The notes under the pieces: model-generated
Seen by the model: only the letters and a program-made list of their open reading frames with translations
What the model was told of the DNA's origin: nothing
Database searches by the model: none
Position numbers and translations under genes: made by a program
In this document: piece after piece, positions 4,741-8,698 of the stretch
How positions within the stretch are numbered: the first letter of the stretch is position 1
Layout: the number at the start of each line of letters is the position of its first letter
Assembly: GCA_021779435.1 (NCBI GenBank)
Contig: JAJYAR010000080.1
Location: 1 to 8,698, forward strand
Origin: a bacterium
GTDB lineage: Bacteria; Verrucomicrobiota; Verrucomicrobiae; JAJYAR01
Reading direction: 5' to 3'
Length of the DNA stretch: 8,698 bases

Positions 4741-5430
4741 ATGAGGAAAGACATTACGATTACCGCCGAGCCGCGCTCGACGCGGGGAAAGAACGAAGCC
4801 CGGCGGCTGCGCGCGGCGGGCAAGACGCCCGGCGTGGTGTATGGCACGGGTCAGGATGCGGTGGCGGTGGCGGTGAATCCGGCGGAAGTGACGCGCATTC
4901 TTCGCAGCTCGACCGGGCACAACACGATTTTCCAGGTGCAGGTGGACGGGCAGGCGCCGGAGCCGGTGATGATCACCGACTGGCAGGCGGAGCCGATCAA
5001 GGGCAAGCTGCTGCACGTCGACCTGAAGCGCATCGACCTCAGCCAGCACATGACGGTGAAGGTGCCGGTGCATGTCACAGGCGAACCGAAGGGCGTCAAG
5101 ATTCAGGGCGGGCTGCTTGAAATCGTCACCCGCGATGTCGAGATCGACTGTCTGCCGGACGAGATTCCCGAGCAGTTTGTGCTCGACGTGTCGGAGTTAA
5201 TGATCGGGCAGAGCGTGCGCGCGAGCGGCGTGGCGATGACGGGTTCGATGAAGCTGGTGAGCTCGCCGGACCAGGTGATTGCGCACGTGGTGGCGCTGCG
5301 GGCCGAGGTGGCGGAGGAGGCTCCGGCGGAAGGCGCGGCGGCGCCGGCGGCCGAACCCGAAGTCATCAAGAAGGGCAAGAAGGAAGAAGAAGGCGCAGCC
5401 CCCGAGGGCGAGGCCAAGAAGAAGAAGTAG
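4741..5430 (+). CDS. rplY: 50S ribosomal protein bL25, Ctc (two-domain) form
   Basis: bL25 binds 5S rRNA in the large subunit. At 229 residues this is the long Ctc/TL5 type rather than the roughly 95-residue E. coli form. Residues 1-95 form the 5S-binding beta-barrel domain, with TRGKNEARRLRAAGKTPGVV (14-33) and DWQAEPIKGKLLHVDL (80-95) as markers. Residues 100-190 form the second beta-rich domain, including VPVHVTGEPKGVKIQGG (108-124). Residues 191-229 are a low-complexity Ala/Glu/Pro/Lys tail ending in KKKK, probably disordered. The ATG is preceded by AGGAGCAGGAAG (4727-4738), a strong ribosome binding site. It follows prs by 36 nt and is followed by pth; the rplY-pth pairing is common in bacteria and supports both calls. 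Confidence 0.95.
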   Translation: MRKDITITAEPRSTRGKNEARRLRAAGKTPGVVYGTGQDAVAVAVNPAEVTRILRSSTGHNTIFQVQVDGQAPEPVMITDWQAEPIKGKLLHVDLKRIDLSQHMTVKVPVHVTGEPKGVKIQGGLLEIVTRDVEIDCLPDEIPEQFVLDVSELMIGQSVRASGVAMTGSMKLVSSPDQVIAHVVALRAEVAEEAPAEGAAAPAAEPEVIKKGKKEEEGAAPEGEAKKKK

Positions 5431-5447
5431 CGCGGCTCTACGCCGCG
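5431..5447 (+). other. Stem-loop between rplY and pth
   Basis: CGCGGC (5431-5436) and GCCGCG (5442-5447) pair perfectly around TCTAC, starting at the base after the rplY stop codon and ending 13 nt before the pth ATG. No T tract follows, so read-through into pth is expected. It may stabilise the upstream message or limit pth translation; this is inference. Confidence 0.35.
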
Positions 5448-5460
5448 CCGCCGATCTGCG

Positions 5461-6069
5461 ATGGCCGAGGGCGAGATCCAGTGGCTGGTGGCGGGCCTGG
5501 GGAATCCGGGTCCGGAGTACGAAAGAACGCCGCATAACCTGGGGTTTCTTGCGATTGACCGGCTGGCCGGGCGCCATGGAATCCGGATCGGCCGGAAGGA
5601 AGCGATGGCGCTGGTGGGGCAGGGAAGAGTGGACGGCGTCACGGTTCTGCTGGCGAAGCCGCAGACGTTCATGAACCTGAGTGGAAGCTCGGTGAACGGA
5701 CTGCTGGTGAAGGCGGGGCTGAAGCCGGAGCGGTTGATTTTGCTGTACGACGATCTGGACCTGCCGTGGACGAGTTTGCGGGTCCGGCCCGGCGGATCGG
5801 CCGGAGGCCATAAAGGCGTCCGGGACGTGATCCGGGCGGTGGGAAGCAGCGAGTTTCCGCGGGTACGGATGGGTATTCACGGCGGCCGCCGGGAAGGCGA
5901 CGGAGCGCGCATCGTTCTGTCGCAGTTCGGGCGGGCGCAGGAGAAGGATTTGGACGAGGTGGTCGACCGCGCGGCGGCGGCTGTCGAGTCCATAATTGCC
6001 GATGGCGTCGAAATGTCCATGACGAGATTCAATCGTCGCGCCGGAGGCTTACAAGAAGAGGAAGAATGA
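5461..6069 (+). CDS. pth: Peptidyl-tRNA hydrolase
   Basis: Pth frees tRNA from peptidyl-tRNA dropped by ribosomes, by cleaving the ester bond. At 202 residues it has normal length. Residues matching the known E. coli active site are N15 in GLGNPGPEY (12-20), H25-N26 in TPHNLGF (23-29), N72 in FMNLSG (70-75), D97 in YDDLDLP (96-102) and H117 in GSAGGHKG (112-119). The position after H117 is Lys rather than the usual Asn (E. coli N114), an unusual change at a substrate-contacting site. The C-terminus ends in a short acidic run, QEEEEE. No good ribosome binding site precedes the ATG, and a stem-loop occupies most of the 30-nt gap after rplY. The TGA stop overlaps the rpsF start as ATGA, so pth and rpsF are probably coupled. 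Confidence 0.95.
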   Translation: MAEGEIQWLVAGLGNPGPEYERTPHNLGFLAIDRLAGRHGIRIGRKEAMALVGQGRVDGVTVLLAKPQTFMNLSGSSVNGLLVKAGLKPERLILLYDDLDLPWTSLRVRPGGSAGGHKGVRDVIRAVGSSEFPRVRMGIHGGRREGDGARIVLSQFGRAQEKDLDEVVDRAAAAVESIIADGVEMSMTRFNRRAGGLQEEEE

Positions 6070-6533
6070 GAATCTACGAGGAGTTGTTCATCGTCAGGCC
6101 CGATGTGGCGGAGACGGAAGTGGATCCGCTGGTCGAGCAGTTGACGCAGGTGATCACGAGAAGCGGCGGCACGGTCGACAAGACGGACAAGTGGGGCGTC
6201 CGGAAGCTGGCCTACCGCGTGATGAAGTACAACGAAGGCTACTACACGCTGATCCAGTTCACTTCCGGTCCGGATACGGTGAAGGAAGTGGAGCGCCGGC
6301 TGCGGGTTTCCGACGCGGTGATGAAGTTCATCACGGTGCGGATCGACGAGAGGCTGAAGAAGATCGCCAAGCGGAAGAAGGCGCGGGAGAAGCGCGCGGC
6401 GCGGCGTCCGGCTCCGGTGGCGCACGCCCCGGCGGTTCCGGGTGAAGGGGCGGCGCCGATGCCCGGCGCTCCGGCCCCGGCGATGCCCGCGGCTCCGGCC
6501 GCACCGGTCCCGGCAGGAAAGGACGAGGCGTAG
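6066..6533 (+). CDS. rpsF: 30S ribosomal protein bS6
   Basis: bS6 pairs with bS18 in the platform of the small subunit. Residues 1-100 carry the family fold: [13 protein letters not shown] (1-13), [19 protein letters not shown] (34-52), GYYTLIQF (58-65) and [10 protein letters not shown] (85-94). Residues 98-114 are very basic ([17 protein letters not shown]) and residues 115-155 form a Pro/Ala-rich tail ([20 protein letters not shown] and onward), probably disordered. The total of 155 exceeds the usual 95-135. The ATG overlaps the pth stop (ATGA) with GAGG at 6058-6061 upstream. rpsR begins 9 nt after its stop, which matches its binding partner role. The ssb gene that often lies between them is absent. 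Confidence 0.96.
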   Translation: MRIYEELFIVRPDVAETEVDPLVEQLTQVITRSGGTVDKTDKWGVRKLAYRVMKYNEGYYTLIQFTSGPDTVKEVERRLRVSDAVMKFITVRIDERLKKIAKRKKAREKRAARRPAPVAHAPAVPGEGAAPMPGAPAPAMPAAPAAPVPAGKDEA

Positions 6534-6542
6534 GAGGACACC

Positions 6543-6842
6543 ATGGCGGAAACACGAGGCGGACGACCGATCAGCGCGAGCCAGCGCCCCACCGGCGGCG
6601 ACAAGACGATCGCCACGAAGAAGCAGTATTTCCGGCGCAAGAAGCTGTGCCGGTTCTGCACGGAAAAGATCGACGACATTAACTACAAGGACGTGCGGCT
6701 GCTCAACAACTTCATTTCCGAGCGCGGCAAGATCACGCCGCGGCGGATCACCGGCGTCTGCGCGCCGCACCAGCGGCGGCTGAGCGAGGCCATCAAGCAG
6801 GCACGCAACATCGCGCTGATTCCTTTTGCGACGGCGCTGTAA
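6543..6842 (+). CDS. rpsR: 30S ribosomal protein bS18, with cysteine (zinc-type) motif
   Basis: bS18 binds 16S rRNA as a heterodimer with bS6. The 99-residue protein has a 25-residue flexible basic N-terminus, then the conserved core [14 protein letters not shown] (26-39), [19 protein letters not shown] (46-64), PRRITG (66-71) and [20 protein letters not shown] (76-95). It keeps C36, C39, C73 and H76 (C-x2-C and C-x2-H), the arrangement of the zinc-binding C+ form known for several ribosomal proteins including S18; zinc binding is inferred. AGGAGG at 6532-6537 is an excellent ribosome binding site that overlaps the rpsF stop codon. rplI follows after 15 nt. Confidence 0.96.
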   Translation: MAETRGGRPISASQRPTGGDKTIATKKQYFRRKKLCRFCTEKIDDINYKDVRLLNNFISERGKITPRRITGVCAPHQRRLSEAIKQARNIALIPFATAL

Positions 6843-6857
6843 GCGGGAGGAACGACG

Positions 6858-7307
6858 ATGGAAGTCATACTGCGGGAAGACATTGAAAAACTCGGCCATC
6901 GCGGCCAGGTGGTGAAGGTCGCGCCGGGTTTCGCGCGGAATTTTCTGCTGCCGAAGCGGCTGGCGGTGGCGGCCACCGATGCGAATCGGAAGATCGTGGA
7001 GCAGGAGCGCGAGGCGCATCTGCGGCGCGAGGCGAAGCTGGCCGGCGACGCGCGCGATCTCGGGAAACTGCTCGAGGTGGTGACGGTCGAGATCGCCCAG
7101 AAGGCGGGCGAGAACGACCAGTTGTTCGGCTCGGTGACGTCGAAGGACATCGCCGACGCGCTCGAGCAGCAGAAGTTCTCGATCGACCGGCGCAAGATCC
7201 AGCTCGAAGAGCCGATCAAGACGCTGGGCGATCACAAGGTCACTGTCCGGCTGCACCGCGAGGTTCCGGTGGAGATCACCGTCCGCGTGGTGAAGGAAGC
7301 AGAGTAA
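6858..7307 (+). CDS. rplI: 50S ribosomal protein bL9
   Basis: bL9 binds 23S rRNA near the base of the L1 stalk and helps maintain reading frame. Its 149 residues equal the usual length. Residues 1-40 form the N-terminal domain (MEVILREDIEKLGHRG at 1-16, VAPGFARNFLLPKRLAV at 21-37), with the conserved GF-x2-NFL signature. Residues 41-75 form the long charged connecting helix. Residues 76-149 form the C-terminal domain with LFGSVTSKDIADAL (89-102). GGGAGG at 6845-6850 is its ribosome binding site, 7 nt before the ATG. It closes the ribosomal run; the next gene starts 1 nt after its stop in another frame, so that gene is probably in the same transcript. Confidence 0.97.
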   Translation: MEVILREDIEKLGHRGQVVKVAPGFARNFLLPKRLAVAATDANRKIVEQEREAHLRREAKLAGDARDLGKLLEVVTVEIAQKAGENDQLFGSVTSKDIADALEQQKFSIDRRKIQLEEPIKTLGDHKVTVRLHREVPVEITVRVVKEAE

Positions 7308-7308
7308 C

Positions 7309-8698
7309 CTGAGCCAGGAGATCTACCAGGCGCCGGTGGAAGAAGTGCTGCGCGCGGCCGCGCGCGGCGCTATCGGCGTCGACCACCGTTTCGTTCACGC
7401 GGTCCTGGACCGGCCGGACGAAGCGGTTCCCGCCCTGGTTCGCTATGCGGCGGCGCCGAAGCCGGAAGACTCGCTGCTGGGCGACGAGGACCTGATTGCG
7501 TTGTTCCGGGCGCTGAAGACGGCGGAAGCGCTGCCGTACTACGTTTCCCTTGCGAGACAGAATCCGGAAGACGTTTCGGGCGGGTTGCTGGACGCGCTGG
7601 TGGAACTCGGCGCGGCGGCGGTCGAGCCGCTGCTCGCGCTTTATAACGAGCTCGAAGAAGAGGAGTCCGGCGAGATTGCGTTTGTGCTTGCGGCGCTGCG
7701 CGTGCGCGACGAGCGGATTCTGAAGCTTCTGCTCGACCGGCTGGAGTTCGACGCGGTCGACGCGTCGATCAGCCTGACGCTTTACGGCGACCCGGCCGCG
7801 GCGCCGGCTTTGCGCCGGATTCTCGACCACGCGCCCGCCGGCGACGAAGAGTTCCGCCACGCGATTCAGACCGCGTTGCAGGAACTCGAACATCCGGCCG
7901 GGACGGAGCCGGAAGAGCCCTACGACGTCTGGGAAGATTTCGCGGAAAAGGAAGTGCCGGATTTCGACCGGCTGAGCGACGAGGCGCGGCTGGAAGCGCT
8001 GGGGCACGACGATCCCGAGTTCCGCGCCGCGGCCGCGTACTCGTATTTCAACCAGTCTTACGGGGAGAACATCCGGGCGCGGCTTTTCGACGCGGCCCGC
8101 CAGGATGCCGACGCGAGCGTGCGGGCGCGCTGCTGGGAATCGCTGCTCGGCGAGACGCAGGAGGATGAAATCCGCGAGGCGATGCTGGCGGTTGCGGCCA
8201 ACCGCGAGGCTTCGCTCGAAGAACGCAGCGGGGCGGCGGTGGGGCTGGCGTTTGAAGGCGCGCGGCCGGAAGTGGCCGCCGTGTTCGAGGAGCTATACGA
8301 AAACCCCGCGTCCCGGGCGAAGGCCCTTGAAGCCATGTGGCGGTCGCTCAACCGGAAGTTCGAGCGGCATTTCCCGCGCCATATCGAAGACCCGGACCGG
8401 GCCGTGCGGCGCGCGGCGGTGCTGGGCGCCGGGCAATTGCATCTGCAATCGGAAGCCGGGCGCGTTGAAAAACTGTTTGACGACGACGACATTCGTTCCG
8501 ACGCGCTTTTCGCCTATGCGCTGCTGGCGCCCGGCGAGACGAGCCCGGCGCGGATGCGGGCTTTGCTGAAGCGGATCGAGCGGCTTGCGGGCAGCCTGGA
8601 CGAGTTGGAAGAACGAATCGTCATGGCGGGGCTCGACCAGCGGCTGCTGAATCACGGCATGGACTCGATTTTCTTCCCGATGCCCGAAGAAGAGCACG
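7309..8698 (+). CDS. HEAT-repeat-like protein, start by a non-ATG codon, 3' end outside the window
   Basis: An open frame begins after an in-frame TGA at 7291 and runs to the window edge, 463 codons from a CTG at 7309. There is no in-frame ATG until 8182, deep inside the domain. The CTG gives the N-terminus (M)SQEIYQAPVEEVLRAA and has AAGGAAG at 7293-7299 upstream, so it is the preferred start; GTG at 7336 or 7345 are alternatives. The protein is acidic and helical, with repeated helix pairs of about 30-40 residues typical of HEAT/PBS-lyase-like repeats: about 93-112, 121-148, 150-176, 228-280, 290-330 and 365-407. There is no signal peptide or membrane span. Such solenoids usually mediate protein-protein contacts; partner and function are unknown. 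It lies 1 nt after rplI, which suggests co-transcription with ribosomal genes. Codon use is GC-rich like the operon. Confidence 0.8.
   Translation, partial: MSQEIYQAPVEEVLRAAARGAIGVDHRFVHAVLDRPDEAVPALVRYAAAPKPEDSLLGDEDLIALFRALKTAEALPYYVSLARQNPEDVSGGLLDALVELGAAAVEPLLALYNELEEEESGEIAFVLAALRVRDERILKLLLDRLEFDAVDASISLTLYGDPAAAPALRRILDHAPAGDEEFRHAIQTALQELEHPAGTEPEEPYDVWEDFAEKEVPDFDRLSDEARLEALGHDDPEFRAAAAYSYFNQSYGENIRARLFDAARQDADASVRARCWESLLGETQEDEIREAMLAVAANREASLEERSGAAVGLAFEGARPEVAAVFEELYENPASRAKALEAMWRSLNRKFERHFPRHIEDPDRAVRRAAVLGAGQLHLQSEAGRVEKLFDDDDIRSDALFAYALLAPGETSPARMRALLKRIERLAGSLDELEERIVMAGLDQRLLNHGMDSIFFPMPEEEH

Noticed and set aside
5877..7256. 459-codon minus-strand open frame across pth, rpsF, rpsR and rplI
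   Set aside because: It lies opposite four well-identified translation genes, and its translation is Arg/Leu-rich low complexity; it is an effect of high GC.
7276..8007. Minus-strand open frame opposite the HEAT-repeat gene
   Set aside because: The plus strand has a longer, acidic, repeat-structured protein continuing to the window edge. The antisense translation is Arg/Val/Gln-rich without motifs.
8105..8569. Plus-strand frame inside the HEAT-repeat gene in another phase
   Set aside because: Arg/Cys/Gly-rich translation with no family likeness, wholly within the better-supported frame.

Overview
The window is a GC-rich stretch of a bacterial chromosome. Almost all genes lie on the plus strand; the exception is a truncated gene at the left edge. 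The organism is most likely an Acidobacteriota member, of the Solibacter/Bryobacter type. This is inferred from the style of the left-hand genes (a Tat-like secreted enolase-superfamily protein next to a sugar isomerase/epimerase-like TIM barrel), the high GC with strong G bias on the coding strand, and the gene order. No 16S rRNA or other decisive marker is present, so the taxonomy is provisional.

Left third (1-2190), accessory-looking. A minus-strand enolase-superfamily enzyme, cut by the window edge, is divergent from a plus-strand xylose-isomerase-like TIM-barrel protein; 59 bp separate them. A 66-residue very basic protein of unknown function follows 10 bp downstream. Positions 1574-1896 hold no convincing gene but contain several stem-loops just upstream of a 97-residue predicted membrane protein (1897-2190). 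That protein uses codons rarer than its neighbours do.

Middle (2278-4704), nucleotide and isoprenoid metabolism. apt (adenine phosphoribosyltransferase), ispE (MEP-pathway kinase) and prs (PRPP synthase) are tightly packed. apt consumes the PRPP that prs makes. ispE and prs overlap. A very good sigma70-type promoter candidate (perfect TTGACA, 17-bp spacer, TATTCT) lies inside ispE in an AT-rich patch. It could drive prs and the translation genes separately from apt-ispE.

Right half (4741-7307), translation. rplY (bL25/Ctc) - pth - rpsF (bS6) - rpsR (bS18) - rplI (bL9) form a compact run with gaps of 9-36 nt or start/stop overlaps. ssb and dnaB, often found in this cluster, are absent. A large HEAT-repeat-like protein starts right after rplI, apparently with a non-ATG start codon (CTG), and runs off the right edge.

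I see no CRISPR array, insertion sequence, tRNA or rRNA. No clearly new multi-gene system is evident. The best leads are the promoter inside ispE, the structured leader upstream of 1897, the CTG start of the HEAT protein and the unrecognised 66-residue protein.
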